DNA of 64,000 bases from assembly GCF_001548035.1 (NCBI RefSeq), contig NZ_AP014723.1, positions 930,001-994,000 on the forward strand, given 5' to 3'. This DNA comes from Sulfurospirillum sp. UCH001 (GTDB taxonomy: Bacteria > Campylobacterota > Campylobacteria > Campylobacterales > Sulfurospirillaceae). Under the pieces are notes generated by a model that searched no databases, had not been told where the DNA came from, and was given only the letters and a program-made list of their open reading frames with translations. Made by a program: the position numbers and the translations under genes. Shown here one piece after another: positions 43,353 through 53,021 of this stretch; the first letter of the stretch is position 1, and every line of letters begins with the position of its first letter.

Positions 43353-44320
43353 TAGAATATCGCCTTTTCTTTGCAAGCACTAAAGTCAAAGTTACCGCTT
43401 TGATTATTATCATGAATGCACAGTTTTATACGAATGGCATCACCTATTTGAAGTATACGAAATGTACTTACATTTTGGGCAAGAATAGAAGATGTTCCAT
43501 TCACGGCATAATTCTCTCCTTCCCATGGTTGGTAGTTATAATGTAAGGTAAGGTTAAAATCATTAGCATTGCCTACTGGTACAAGAGCATAAGCGGTATG
43601 TGAGAGATAGTACTGTTCAAAAAGATCACCAGAGCCATCTCCATCGTAGTCAATCAAGTCATCATTAGCGACATTGGAATTAAGTTGAAGAATCGTAAGG
43701 TTAGTTGCACAATTACTATTTACGCAACGTACACGTCTTGCATAGGGGTTGTTGGCAATCGTTGTTGCATTTTCATAATAATTTGAAAATGTACCTGGTT
43801 TTGGACCTTTGAAAAAAAGTCCAGGTCTTTTTGCTCCAGCTGTTGCATCTAATGAAACAGAATTATTTGTAAGAGCTTTTATAATGTCATTTGTAAAATC
43901 AAGTCGGCTTCCAGGTGATGAAAGTGTCCTACTCGCATGGCTTGTATTGACATCACTCATATCAATAAATCCACTCCAACCAGGAACGACAGATGTTCCA
44001 TTGTGCTCACCTAAAAAGCTTTCATTACTAACACCGATCCATTCAATAATATTGTATCCAGGAACAGCACTAGAAAGTGCAACCCAATTAACACCATTAT
44101 CATTACTCGCTCTTACACTATCTTTAATGCGGTACTGTAGGCGTTTAGCTATTTGTTCTAATACGATTTCTGTTTGACTCTCAAGGCGGGTAATGGCGCG
44201 TGTCCGAAGGTAGTTCTCATAAAGTTTAGCAACAATCTCTGATCCAATACTAGCAACGATACCAAAAACAACGATGACCATTACGAGTTCTATCATCGTA
44301 AAAGCAGGGTGCTTTTTCAT
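43352..44320 (-). CDS. Minor pseudopilin, MshO/PilW/GspJ-like
   Basis: A 322-residue prepilin-like protein. Leader MKKHPA is followed by FTMIELVMVIVVFGIVAS, a classical type IV prepilin site with Glu5. The long C-terminal domain is polar. The size and position fit the PilW/MshO group. Sequons DVNTS, DFNLT, DNNQS and EHNGT are present. AAGG lies eight bases before the start at 44320. It overlaps both neighbours (ATGA with the upstream gene, TAATG with the downstream gene), so the set is translationally coupled and probably assembles together at a pilus or pseudopilus tip. Confidence 0.8.
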   Translation of the reverse strand: MKKHPAFTMIELVMVIVVFGIVASIGSEIVAKLYENYLRTRAITRLESQTEIVLEQIAKRLQYRIKDSVRASNDNGVNWVALSSAVPGYNIIEWIGVSNESFLGEHNGTSVVPGWSGFIDMSDVNTSHASRTLSSPGSRLDFTNDIIKALTNNSVSLDATAGAKRPGLFFKGPKPGTFSNYYENATTIANNPYARRVRCVNSNCATNLTILQLNSNVANDDLIDYDGDGSGDLFEQYYLSHTAYALVPVGNANDFNLTLHYNYQPWEGENYAVNGTSSILAQNVSTFRILQIGDAIRIKLCIHDNNQSGNFDFSACKEKAIF

Positions 44321-44979
44321 AAGTAAGGCCTTGAAGGAAGCAAAGAAGATTCTCCTATATTGCATGAAAAAGTACGCAAGGTAATATTTTGGTTACCTCC
44401 TGAAGCTGTGACTGCAATGGTTTTTATATTTGTTCTAACATTTGCATTGTTAGGATTAAATGTAAAATTATTCAATGGTGTATTACTATATGTTGCAGTA
44501 TCACTGGCATAAGTTATTGTTGGCGTTAATGTTAGTGCAGTAAAAACATAATCAAGTGTTCCCGCTCCTTCTAAAGTGGCAGTAATGGTTGTAGCTTGTC
44601 CATTAAAATCATCAATATCATCAAGTCCATCAGTACCAATTGCAGATGCTGTATCACCAGCAAGAGAACATTTACGTCTATAATCTGCGTTGACATGTCC
44701 TATTCGTCTAAAAGTTGTAGCTGAACAATTCAAATCTCCATCACCATTGATTGCTGTTAGAACAAATGATCTCTGAGCTGCTGCGTCATAACTATTGTGA
44801 TCCCATTCATAGGTCAAAATATCACCTATCTTTGTTTTTGCTGCAAGGATAGCTTCTTGTTGTAATGAAAAAGTATTGTTTGTTTGTACTTGCGTAAGGA
44901 TAAGTGGTAGACTCATAACGGCAATGCCCATGACTACAATAGCGAAAACAAGCTCTAACATTGACATAGCAGAACGCAT
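44317..44979 (-). CDS. Minor pseudopilin, MshD/PilV/GspI-like
   Basis: A 220-residue prepilin-like protein. The short leader MRSA is followed by MSMLELVFAIVVMGIAV, a prepilin-peptidase site with Glu5. The rest is a polar, Thr/Asn-rich globular domain with four Cys, probably paired in the periplasm. Size and order fit the PilV/MshD group. One sequon (DLNCS) is seen. The ATG at 44979 has GGAG eight bases upstream, located in the last codons of the large surface-protein gene, so translation is coupled to it. A GTG at 44988 is less likely. Confidence 0.78.
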   Translation of the reverse strand: MRSAMSMLELVFAIVVMGIAVMSLPLILTQVQTNNTFSLQQEAILAAKTKIGDILTYEWDHNSYDAAAQRSFVLTAINGDGDLNCSATTFRRIGHVNADYRRKCSLAGDTASAIGTDGLDDIDDFNGQATTITATLEGAGTLDYVFTALTLTPTITYASDTATYSNTPLNNFTFNPNNANVRTNIKTIAVTASGGNQNITLRTFSCNIGESSLLPSRPYL

Positions 44980-44981
44980 TA

Positions 44982-47900
44982 CTACCACTCCATTCGACGA
45001 TTTGTTCGTGTTGAAGCATTTACATCAACGGTTTTTCCAAGATCACCTTGCCCTGCCCAGTTGCCAGAATTAATAAATTCAACATTAAAATCATTCGTTG
45101 TAGCTGAGCTAGTGAAAGGATTATAAATGAGCCATGAAGATGGTCGCATATGAATACGATCAGTATATGGAGCTGTAGCGTTTGTAAGTGTATGGCTAGT
45201 ATCAAAGCCATTTGCATTAATAGTACTTAGATTTGGATTTGCAATATTAGTAGTACCCATTTTAGTAAATTGAAAAACATTTCCAAATGTTGTGTTTGTA
45301 TGGAGAGGATTTTGATACCAATAAAATGACGTAGGACTTTGTAACCCTGTGATGTTGAAATTAGCTTTTATACATTCATTACAATAAATCTCATAACGAA
45401 TCGTTGTATTAATAGGACTTGTTCCTCTATAATCTGTTGAGTAAACCCGACCATAATAAAATGTTGCGTTTTGATCTGTAAAAGCTTTTGTTCCTGTGCG
45501 ATTATCTTGATTAGATGTATTGACATCACTTATTCGAAAAATAAAAGGTTGCACAGTTTTTGTCATGTTACGATCAAAATTTACAAGGTATTGAACTTGT
45601 GCTGTGCCATTAGCGTCGTTACTGTCAAATTGTGTATTATTGAGTGGCATTGTGTAGCTTGAAATATTTGCTAAAGCTATGCTTCCATTGAGATCATGTA
45701 ATCTATCATACCAAAGTAATCTGTTTAATCCTGTCAATGTGTTTCCAACTGTAGCTGTATTGATGGTAAGATTTGCATCTTTAGCATAACAGAGAGATGT
45801 ATAATTAGAAAGAATAGCGTTTGTAGCACTGCGAGCAGAAATATTAAGATCAAGTAATGCAGAAATGTTTCTATCAGCAGGGTTGGGATATGTTTCAAAA
45901 TTGGAAAGATATGTAAAGCCATTTCCACCATTTGTAAAATTACCATCAATAGTAAAACTATTTGGGACAACTTTGATTTGTCTCGTGAAAGGAGAAATAA
46001 AACGTTGAGCATCTGGTGTATCGTCTGCATCAACAAGGGCATATTCAGAACCACTGGTTTCATGTATTGTCATATTAAAATCACCAACATTAGGAAGCGA
46101 ATATGTTCTTGTAACTAGTCCATTTGTAAAATCAATTGAAGGTGAAAATTCAATAGAAGGAACGGCACATGTTTTGCTACTATCACTGATGTTAACATCT
46201 ACTTTAAAAGAGCTGTTTACTGTCTCATTATAATCTGTCGTACCTGTTCCATTGAATTGATTAGCATAAAATGAAATTGTAGTATTTTGATCGGCTATAA
46301 ATTGTTGGTTTGCTGCAATTGTACTATTGAAATCATTTGGACGAATAGCAAAATTATCACGAGAACAATTGGTTGATCCATTAACTTTATCTGACAGACA
46401 CATAAGACAACCGTAAGCATTATTGTACTTTGGAGGATAGATATTTCCTTTACTACCAGCATTTGTATAAGCATTCGAATTACAAGGAGCATCTTTTCCT
46501 GTTGGAGCAGTTATACATTCTGTCACATCATATGGAATAATGTCATCAATTTTATCTTCATTTCCATTAAGGCATTGTGGAACACCTTTTAAATTTCCAG
46601 TAATACTACTATTATTTGTACAGTTGTTTCCTACTAAATTTAACGATACTTTATTCCAATCGATAAAATGAGCTTTAATACGGGCATTTCGTTTTGCTTG
46701 ATTAACCAATGTAAAAGAATTTGATACAGCGGTATATTGATTACCATCACGAGCAAAAGTAGCGGTTACATCAGTAGTGCTACTTAAAGGATTATCCTCT
46801 GTACAAATACTATTAGATAATCTGAATAAAATGAGCATATCGTAAGAAGCACTGCTATAAATTGTTGGTTGAGGATTCGAAGTATTACTACCCAAAAAGA
46901 CAGCTTCTAGGGTTTTATTGCTTATATTGGCAATACTTGTTTTTAATCCGTCAAGGACATTATAGTTGTATGCATTATTATATGTGTCAACAATATCTAT
47001 AAGAGAAGGAGATGTAACAAGTCCACCAACTGTTCCTGCTGTATTAATATTGCTCATTCCTTCTAATAAAACTGCTTCATGTGTCGCTGCATTATAATAA
47101 TGAGTGTATGCAACATTAGTAACATTTTGTTCAGATAATGTTTGATCATAATCGTCGCGTATTTTTACAGAAAATTTCATTAATTCACGGGCATTGACAG
47201 CCATATATGGAACATTACACCATACTTTCGTTGCTTTGGAAATATTATTATCTGCATAATCTACTGAACAATTAGCATCTTTTAATAATGAGACGCAGGC
47301 AGGATCTGTTGATCCTATCGCACAATGATAATTTGTTTCTGAAGATGTTTTGAGACGGATACTATTTTTAATAGCAGTTGCATTACGATCAATAATATCT
47401 AAGAGCATATCACCACCAACAGAAGAAGAAAAGGTGTCATATATCGTAATGTTTTCAGCAGCTTCATTACCAGAATTATTTAAATCTAATGTATACTGAA
47501 CATAATCACCAGGATAAAGAGCTTGAGTAGGGGTTGTATTGGATTCTTTTCTAAAAGAACTAATATCAGGTTGATACATGTCTACTGAAAAAGCAACCAT
47601 ACCAGGAAAAGATTGATCGCTTGTATTATTATTATTTTTTACACTTAGTTGCAATATAGTGCTGGTCTGATTCATATCAATACACGCTACTGTAGCTCCT
47701 GAACTATTTTTACAACTTGTTTTAATATCAAAAACATCTAAATCAATACCTGGGTTATAAATACGTGTGCTATTCAGTAAAGTTCCAAAAATGGAAATAG
47801 AATCATTCAAAAATGATCCAACAGGATTTACACTGTTATATACATCTTGTAGAGTACCACTTTTATTGCTTAATTTTACTTTTTCCCCTGTAAGTTGTTT

Positions 47901-48809
47901 TTCTGCACCCATAGCATAGAAAGCCATAGATCCAGTTGGCACTTGACTTAATGGGGTTAAAAATCCACTAATATTAATATCAATCGATTCTGTTTGATTG
48001 GTTGGAGGAAGTAAAAATTTAAAACCATCATAAATCGATACATTTTTATATTTTTGACCAGATGCGATTGGTCTTACATATTCAACAATGAGAGACCATC
48101 CACCCATTGGACCCCATGTAACATTTCCCGCAATTTCAGGTTCATACATAGTACTATCTAGACCTGCAGTTGTTTTTATATTTCCTACAGTGAAAGTTTT
48201 TTTATTTGAAGCGTATCCTCCATTTTTGACAATATCAGTGACATCTGCTGTCGCTTGATAGAAAAGACGAAATCCTTTAATATTAGTGGTGTTGTTAAGA
48301 TAGGCATAATAATTAACTTTAGTTGAATCATTTGCATTAGCTGTAATCGTGTGATCTACGCCATCAGGAGTTCGAAAAATGACACTGTTGAAGCCTGAAG
48401 TTGCAGTATCATACGCTAACTGTGTTGCAGTTGTTCCATGTATATGCCCATTCCAGTATAAATAAGCTTTAGTAATATTTGCATCTGATGGAATCGTTAA
48501 AGTTGCACTAGAAGAGTTGAGAGGAATTTGTGATGTAGGTATGTCTGTTAAGAACATACTGTCTGCATTTGCCAATAAACCAGTATAGTTCCAATCACAT
48601 TTTGTTCCATTCTTAACACATAATATGGGAGCTCCAGTTACGTTAAAATCACCATAGATATTAACTCCAGAAGTACCACTTGTATTTCTTAAGCTAAAAG
48701 AACGTTCATTCTTGGTAATCCATCCAGCAAAAGAAATACTAGTTACAAGAATACATAACACAGTAATTTTAGATACAGAGTGAAAAAAAGATAGGTAGTT
48801 ACTTTTCAT
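44982..48809 (-). CDS. Large secreted surface protein, MshQ/PilY1-like, rich in N-glycosylation sequons
   Basis: A 1275-residue protein with a signal peptide (about 1-30, ending SISFA). It has a DUF11-like segment near residues 430-465 (GDYVQYTLDLNNSGNEAAEN) and beta-rich Asn/Thr/Ser-rich sequence throughout, with paired Cys. The C-terminus (RIHMRPSSWLIYNP, then GNWAGQGDLGK and RRMEW) resembles endings I recall from large Campylobacterota pilus-cluster proteins. Twenty-six D/E-x-N-x-S/T sequons are countable. A strong GGAGG precedes the start. Three minor pseudopilins follow, so a pilus-tip adhesin role like PilY1 or MshQ is inferred. No membrane anchor is seen. Confidence 0.72.
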   Translation of the reverse strand: MKSNYLSFFHSVSKITVLCILVTSISFAGWITKNERSFSLRNTSGTSGVNIYGDFNVTGAPILCVKNGTKCDWNYTGLLANADSMFLTDIPTSQIPLNSSSATLTIPSDANITKAYLYWNGHIHGTTATQLAYDTATSGFNSVIFRTPDGVDHTITANANDSTKVNYYAYLNNTTNIKGFRLFYQATADVTDIVKNGGYASNKKTFTVGNIKTTAGLDSTMYEPEIAGNVTWGPMGGWSLIVEYVRPIASGQKYKNVSIYDGFKFLLPPTNQTESIDINISGFLTPLSQVPTGSMAFYAMGAEKQLTGEKVKLSNKSGTLQDVYNSVNPVGSFLNDSISIFGTLLNSTRIYNPGIDLDVFDIKTSCKNSSGATVACIDMNQTSTILQLSVKNNNNTSDQSFPGMVAFSVDMYQPDISSFRKESNTTPTQALYPGDYVQYTLDLNNSGNEAAENITIYDTFSSSVGGDMLLDIIDRNATAIKNSIRLKTSSETNYHCAIGSTDPACVSLLKDANCSVDYADNNISKATKVWCNVPYMAVNARELMKFSVKIRDDYDQTLSEQNVTNVAYTHYYNAATHEAVLLEGMSNINTAGTVGGLVTSPSLIDIVDTYNNAYNYNVLDGLKTSIANISNKTLEAVFLGSNTSNPQPTIYSSASYDMLILFRLSNSICTEDNPLSSTTDVTATFARDGNQYTAVSNSFTLVNQAKRNARIKAHFIDWNKVSLNLVGNNCTNNSSITGNLKGVPQCLNGNEDKIDDIIPYDVTECITAPTGKDAPCNSNAYTNAGSKGNIYPPKYNNAYGCLMCLSDKVNGSTNCSRDNFAIRPNDFNSTIAANQQFIADQNTTISFYANQFNGTGTTDYNETVNSSFKVDVNISDSSKTCAVPSIEFSPSIDFTNGLVTRTYSLPNVGDFNMTIHETSGSEYALVDADDTPDAQRFISPFTRQIKVVPNSFTIDGNFTNGGNGFTYLSNFETYPNPADRNISALLDLNISARSATNAILSNYTSLCYAKDANLTINTATVGNTLTGLNRLLWYDRLHDLNGSIALANISSYTMPLNNTQFDSNDANGTAQVQYLVNFDRNMTKTVQPFIFRISDVNTSNQDNRTGTKAFTDQNATFYYGRVYSTDYRGTSPINTTIRYEIYCNECIKANFNITGLQSPTSFYWYQNPLHTNTTFGNVFQFTKMGTTNIANPNLSTINANGFDTSHTLTNATAPYTDRIHMRPSSWLIYNPFTSSATTNDFNVEFINSGNWAGQGDLGKTVDVNASTRTNRRMEW

Positions 48810-48835
48810 AGACAACCTCCGTATTTTAACAAATG

Positions 48836-48862
48836 AAATCCAAAATGGATATATCTGGATTT
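48836..48862 (-). terminator. Hairpin between fliW and surface-protein gene
   Basis: AAATCCA and TGGATTT flank 13 bases at the fliW stop. The minus-strand tail is TTTCATTTGTTAAAATA. It may be a weak terminator separating fliW from the pseudopilin cluster. Confidence 0.45.
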
Positions 48863-49260
48863 TACTCAGACTTCTCTTTATTTAAAAATTGCGAAATACT
48901 CTCCATCAATCCAAAATCAGGATATTGATTTGCATCTAAAACAACTTGTGCAACTGTTCCATTATCAACATTAAATACGAGAGGCGCGATAAAGTTAATT
49001 GTTGAGGTTTCAATAGGTGTCGCAACAATCATAATATTTAAAATAAGAATATTTGTAGTTTTTTCATTGATATCTAGTAATGCTCTAAAGTACTCAGGAA
49101 TTTCAAATTCATACGGACGAATCATAAAAGGGTTAATAAGAACAAAGGTTGTTGCATCGGACTTTGATATAAATTTTACGAAGAAATCATCAACTTTTTC
49201 AAGTTCTGCTTCTTTAATTGATTCAAATCCAGGGATCGGTGCTTTCACAGAAAAGATCAT
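48862..49260 (-). CDS. fliW: Flagellar assembly factor FliW
   Basis: FliW binds flagellin and antagonises the translational repressor CsrA, tying flagellin synthesis to filament export. The 132-residue protein shows the FliW family pattern: start MIFSVKAPIPGFE (GxPGFE-like), FVLINPFMIRPYEFEIP near residue 45-60, and an NFIAPLVFN segment near 98. AAGGA lies five bases before the ATG at 49260. In Campylobacter FliW also helps localise flaA mRNA. No csrA gene is in the window. It precedes the pilus-like cluster on the same strand, separated by a hairpin. Confidence 0.92.
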   Translation of the reverse strand: MIFSVKAPIPGFESIKEAELEKVDDFFVKFISKSDATTFVLINPFMIRPYEFEIPEYFRALLDINEKTTNILILNIMIVATPIETSTINFIAPLVFNVDNGTVAQVVLDANQYPDFGLMESISQFLNKEKSE

Positions 49261-49391
49261 ATTATTCCTTTTAAAAAACAAATATTTTATCTATTGTATC
49301 ATTTTGTACGTTAAATGAGGCAAGTTGTTTGAAAGAAATGTACTTCAAAGCAAAAAAAATCATTTTTATTTTAAGATAACAAAAAAGAAGA

Positions 49392-49397
49392 TACAAT
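49392..49397 (+). promoter_or_regulatory. Candidate -10 element for bamD
   Basis: TACAAT preceded by AAGA and long A/T runs (49350-49390), in the AT-periodic style of Campylobacterota promoters, 29 bp before the bamD ATG. Confidence 0.4.
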
Positions 49398-49426
49398 AGG
49401 TTTTTTTAACACAAAGGATAGAGTGA

Positions 49427-50074
49427 ATGAAGATAGCAAATGTTCTTATTGTGGCGTCATTAGTGGCTTTTATGAGCGGTTGTGCCTCCAAGGATAAAGA
49501 GGTTTTCAATATGCCCGCAACCTATTGGTACGAAGAGATTGCAAAACAAATAAAAAGTCAAGATTTAGAAAAAGCCGATTCGCTTTATACTTCATTAGCC
49601 AGTGAGCATATTGAATCACCACTTTTACCTGATGCTATGATGATGCTTGCCAATGCACATATGCAAGATGAAGAGTATGTACTAGCTAACTTTTATCTTG
49701 ATGAGTATTTGAAGCGTTATGGAAGTAAAGCAAATGCAGATCATGTTCGTTTTATGAAGATTAAAGCAAATTATGAGGCATTCCCAAACCCAAATAGAAA
49801 TCAGCAACTATTGATTGATACCATCAATCAAACAAAAGATTTTTTAGCACGTTATCCAGATTCAAAATTTAGACCATTAGCTGAGACGATTTTATTACGA
49901 TTAGAGCTAGGTGAATATTTCTTAGATTCAAATATCAAAGACTTGTATTCAAGAGTTGATAAACCAGAAGCAGCAAAAGCATATGACGAAAAACTCAAAA
50001 AATCTTCACTTGGTGAAGCAAAAATCGTCGAACCAAAAATCCCTTGGTATCGTTCTTGGTTTGAAAAACAATAA
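49427..50074 (+). CDS. bamD: Outer membrane assembly lipoprotein BamD
   Basis: BamD is the essential lipoprotein partner of BamA in inserting outer-membrane beta-barrels. The 215-residue protein has a lipoprotein signal peptide with the lipobox SGC near residue 19 (Cys19), then tetratricopeptide-like helices: YEEIAKQIKSQDLEKADSLY, PLLPDAMMMLANAHM and FLARYPDSKF. This matches BamD in length and repeats. The C-terminus ends PWYRSWFEKQ. lon follows 117 bp later behind its own palindrome and promoter-like sequence. The association of bamD with lon is common in Campylobacterota. Confidence 0.92.
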   Translation: MKIANVLIVASLVAFMSGCASKDKEVFNMPATYWYEEIAKQIKSQDLEKADSLYTSLASEHIESPLLPDAMMMLANAHMQDEEYVLANFYLDEYLKRYGSKANADHVRFMKIKANYEAFPNPNRNQQLLIDTINQTKDFLARYPDSKFRPLAETILLRLELGEYFLDSNIKDLYSRVDKPEAAKAYDEKLKKSSLGEAKIVEPKIPWYRSWFEKQ

Positions 50075-50120
50075 ACACTATAACTTTTTATTTACTTCTT
50101 TACTATACAATCTAATTATC

Positions 50121-50143
50121 GCATAAGAGCTTAGCTCTTATGC
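50121..50143. promoter_or_regulatory. Perfect 23-bp palindrome in the bamD-lon interval
   Basis: GCATAAGAGC and its exact complement flank TTA. No T-run follows. TTAGCT (50131-50136) within it is 16 bp from TACAAT (50153-50158), a possible lon promoter, so it may be an operator as well as, or instead of, the bamD terminator. Confidence 0.55.
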
Positions 50144-50191
50144 CCTTACATGTACAATACAAAAAAAGATAAACTAAATGGAGATTGAGCG

Positions 50192-52615
50192 ATGAAACTC
50201 AGTGACTATACCGCGTTTCCTGCGGACATACCTATTGTCGTTGAAGACAATTTATTTTTATACCCTTTTATGATTTCTCCTCTATTTTTAACGGATGAAG
50301 AAAACATTCGTGCCGCCAATGATGCCTTAGATCATAACTCTTTAGTTATGGTATGTACAGCCAAAGTAGGCAATGAGCATGGGCGCGATTTTAATGCAAT
50401 TTATCCAGCAGGTGTGATTGGTTCTATTATGCGTAAAGTAGATCTTCCTGATGGCAGAGTAAAAATCCTTTTTCAAGGAATGCAAAAAGGAAGAATTTTA
50501 AAAGAACTCTCTACAACACCTCTACGTGCAACGGTTGAACTTATTCAAACACATCATTCTGAGCCGATGAAGGTAGAGGCAACCTTAGCTGTTTTACGTG
50601 AGAAAATTGCACAACTTGCATCTTTGGGCGGGCAATTCCCACCAGATTTGATTAAAACGATTGAAGATAACAGCGATATTCATCGTATAACGGACTTAGT
50701 GGCAAGTAGTATGAAGCTCAAAAAAGAGCAAGCCTATAAATTGTTTATTGAAAGTGATGATGAGACAAGACTTTTACAACTTATTGATTATGTGATTGAA
50801 GAGATTGAATCAAGTCGATTAAAAAAAGAGATTAAAACAAAGGTACATTCACAAATTGAAAAAGTGAATAAAGAGTATTTCCTTAAAGAGCAACTTAAAC
50901 AGATTCAAAAAGAGCTAGGAACGGACAATCAACGAGAAGAAGAGATTGAAGAGTATCGTAAAAAGCTTGAAGCAAAAAAAGAGCATATGGAAGAGGATGC
51001 CTATAAAGAGATTAAAAAGCAGATCGATAAACTTTCTCGTATGCATCCAGACTCTGCTGATGCCAATTTAATTCAGAGTTATCTTGACTGGGTTATTGAA
51101 ATTCCTTTTGGTAAAGCCGCTAAAAAAGACCTTGATGTTTTAGAAGTTAAATCACAACTCGATAAAGATCATTACTCGCTTGAAAAACCAAAAGAGCGTA
51201 TCGAGGAGTTTTTTGCGGTACGTGAACTTCTTTCTAAACGAGGCATTGCTGATAAATCAGCCAATGGTGCTATTTTATGTTTTGCGGGCCCTCCGGGTGT
51301 TGGTAAAACATCTTTGGCCAATTCTATTGCAAAAGCATTGAAACGTAAACTGGTTCGTATTGCCTTGGGTGGACTTGAAGATGTTAATGAGCTAAGAGGC
51401 CATAGACGCACCTACATTGGCGCGATGCCTGGTCGTATTGTTCAAGGTATTATCGAAGCAGGGGAAATGAACCCAGTTGTTGTTTTAGATGAGATCGACA
51501 AAGTAGCAAGAAGCTTCAGAGGAGATCCTACAGCGGTTCTTTTAGAAGTTCTGGACCCAGAACAAAACAACAAATTTAGAGATTATTATCTCAATTTCAA
51601 TATTGACCTGAGCAAAGTCATTTTTATTGCTACCGCAAATGAAGTTGGCTCGATTCCTGCACCATTACGTGATCGTATGGAGTTCATTTTTGTCAACTCA
51701 TATACACCTCAAGAAAAGTATGAGATTGCAAAGAAATATTTGATTCCTCAAGAGCTTAAAAAGCACGGTTTGAAAAACAGTGAAATCAATATTTCTAAAC
51801 CTACATTGCAGTTAATTATTGCCAATTATACACGAGAATCAGGTGTAAGAAATTTACGCCGAAGAATTGCAGATATCTTACGAAAAGTAGCGAAGCAGCT
51901 TTTAATGGACCCTTCCATTGATAAAGTAACGATTACACATACCAACTTGAAAGATTACTTGCCAAAAACTGTTTTTGAAATTGATGAAGTCGATAAAGAG
52001 AACAGCGTGGGAATTGTCAATGGTTTGGCATGGACAAGTGTAGGTGGCGATGTGTTGAAAGTAGAAGCGATTCGCATTCAGGGCAAAGGTGGCATTCAAA
52101 TCACAGGTTCACTCGGTGATGTTATGAAAGAATCGGCTAAAATTGCTCTTAGTGTTGTTAAAGTTTTAATTGATAACAAAAAAATTCAAGTGCCACTTTC
52201 TATTATCCCGACATCGGGACTTGATAAAGAAGAGTGTGCAAAAGCTGTTGAACCAAGTGATGTTTACAGACGTTATGACCTTCATATTCACGTGCCAGAA
52301 GGCGCTACACCCAAAGATGGCCCAAGTGCTGGAATTACTATGGCAACAGCGATTGCTTCGATTTTATGTGATAAAAAAGTTAAAAGTGATGTTGCAATGA
52401 CAGGTGAACTTACCTTAACGGGTAAAGTTCTTCCAATTGGTGGGCTTAAAGAAAAACTCATAGCTGCCTATAAAGCGAAGATCAAAACAGCATTGATTCC
52501 AAAGAAAAATTATGAAAAAGATTTGGATGAAATTCCTGATGAAGTTAAAGAAAAAATGAAAATTATCCCTGTCTCTCGGGTAGAAGAAGTGTTGGAATTT
52601 GCGTTAGTCAAATAA
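50192..52615 (+). CDS. lon: ATP-dependent protease Lon
   Basis: Lon degrades misfolded and regulatory proteins. The 807-residue protein has the N-terminal LON substrate domain (about 10-205), a coiled linker, the AAA+ module with Walker [10 protein letters not shown] near residue 369 and VVLDEIDK near 431 (Walker B), and the protease domain with catalytic Ser712 (GPSAG) and Lys755 (GGLKEK). It is complete and of normal length. GGAGATTGAGCG precedes the start. In Campylobacter lon belongs to heat-shock regulation; the palindrome upstream could serve regulation here, but it is not a CIRCE or HAIR sequence. Confidence 0.96.
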   Translation: MKLSDYTAFPADIPIVVEDNLFLYPFMISPLFLTDEENIRAANDALDHNSLVMVCTAKVGNEHGRDFNAIYPAGVIGSIMRKVDLPDGRVKILFQGMQKGRILKELSTTPLRATVELIQTHHSEPMKVEATLAVLREKIAQLASLGGQFPPDLIKTIEDNSDIHRITDLVASSMKLKKEQAYKLFIESDDETRLLQLIDYVIEEIESSRLKKEIKTKVHSQIEKVNKEYFLKEQLKQIQKELGTDNQREEEIEEYRKKLEAKKEHMEEDAYKEIKKQIDKLSRMHPDSADANLIQSYLDWVIEIPFGKAAKKDLDVLEVKSQLDKDHYSLEKPKERIEEFFAVRELLSKRGIADKSANGAILCFAGPPGVGKTSLANSIAKALKRKLVRIALGGLEDVNELRGHRRTYIGAMPGRIVQGIIEAGEMNPVVVLDEIDKVARSFRGDPTAVLLEVLDPEQNNKFRDYYLNFNIDLSKVIFIATANEVGSIPAPLRDRMEFIFVNSYTPQEKYEIAKKYLIPQELKKHGLKNSEINISKPTLQLIIANYTRESGVRNLRRRIADILRKVAKQLLMDPSIDKVTITHTNLKDYLPKTVFEIDEVDKENSVGIVNGLAWTSVGGDVLKVEAIRIQGKGGIQITGSLGDVMKESAKIALSVVKVLIDNKKIQVPLSIIPTSGLDKEECAKAVEPSDVYRRYDLHIHVPEGATPKDGPSAGITMATAIASILCDKKVKSDVAMTGELTLTGKVLPIGGLKEKLIAAYKAKIKTALIPKKNYEKDLDEIPDEVKEKMKIIPVSRVEEVLEFALVK

Positions 52616-52623
52616 ATTTTTAA

Positions 52624-52650
52624 GAGGGCTATTCAGCTAGGGTAGTCCTC
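52624..52650 (+). terminator. Imperfect hairpin after lon
   Basis: GAGGGCTA pairs with TAGTCCTC with one G-U pair, 8 bp after the lon stop. There is no clear T-run. The remaining 60 bp to the rpsR terminator show nothing further. Confidence 0.35.
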
Positions 52651-52711
52651 AAAACGAATGAGTGATTGAATTTACGAGTTAGATGGTGAACGAAGTAGAT
52701 TTAAAAGAAGA

Positions 52712-52733
52712 AAAGCCCCATATTTGAGGCTTT
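52712..52733 (-). terminator. Terminator of the rpsF-ssb-rpsR operon
   Basis: On the minus strand AAAGCC...GGCTTT (one internal mismatch) is followed by TTCTTCTTTTAAA, 4 bp after the rpsR stop. Confidence 0.65.
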
Positions 52734-52736
52734 ATG

Positions 52737-53003
52737 CTATTGTTGTAATTGTTCGAAAGGAACAGCAACAACTTTTTGAGTGTCAATGATGTAAGGGATA
52801 ACTGCTGTAGCACGTGCGCGTTTGATCGCTAGTTCTACCATCTCTTGATGTCTTTTGCAGTTACCAGTTAAACGACGAGGCATAATTTTGTATCTCTCAG
52901 AAAGAGAATGTCTCAAAATTTTTGCATCTTTATAGTCAACGTATTCTACTTTTGCTTCACAGTATTTGCAGTATTTGCGTGCAAATTTTCTTTTCTCTGC
53001 CAT
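52737..53003 (-). CDS. rpsR: 30S ribosomal protein S18
   Basis: S18 binds the central domain of 16S rRNA with S6. The 88-residue protein starts [19 protein letters not shown]. The CKYC pair and later Cys/His (NCKRHQE) suggest the zinc-binding (C+) form. Core sequence [20 protein letters not shown] matches the universal S18 block. It is the last gene of rpsF-ssb-rpsR, the classic bacterial order with ssb between the S6 and S18 genes. AAAGGA precedes the start. Confidence 0.97.
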   Translation of the reverse strand: MAEKRKFARKYCKYCEAKVEYVDYKDAKILRHSLSERYKIMPRRLTGNCKRHQEMVELAIKRARATAVIPYIIDTQKVVAVPFEQLQQ

Positions 53004-53021
53004 TTTTTATCCTTTTATTTA

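Noticed and set aside
43809-44177. 122-codon plus-strand frame opposite the MshO-like gene
   Set aside because: It is antisense to a protein with a proper prepilin signal and has no start signals of its own.
52616-52736. Possible small RNA between lon and rpsR
   Set aside because: Only a weak hairpin and the rpsR terminator are visible; no promoter supports a separate transcript.
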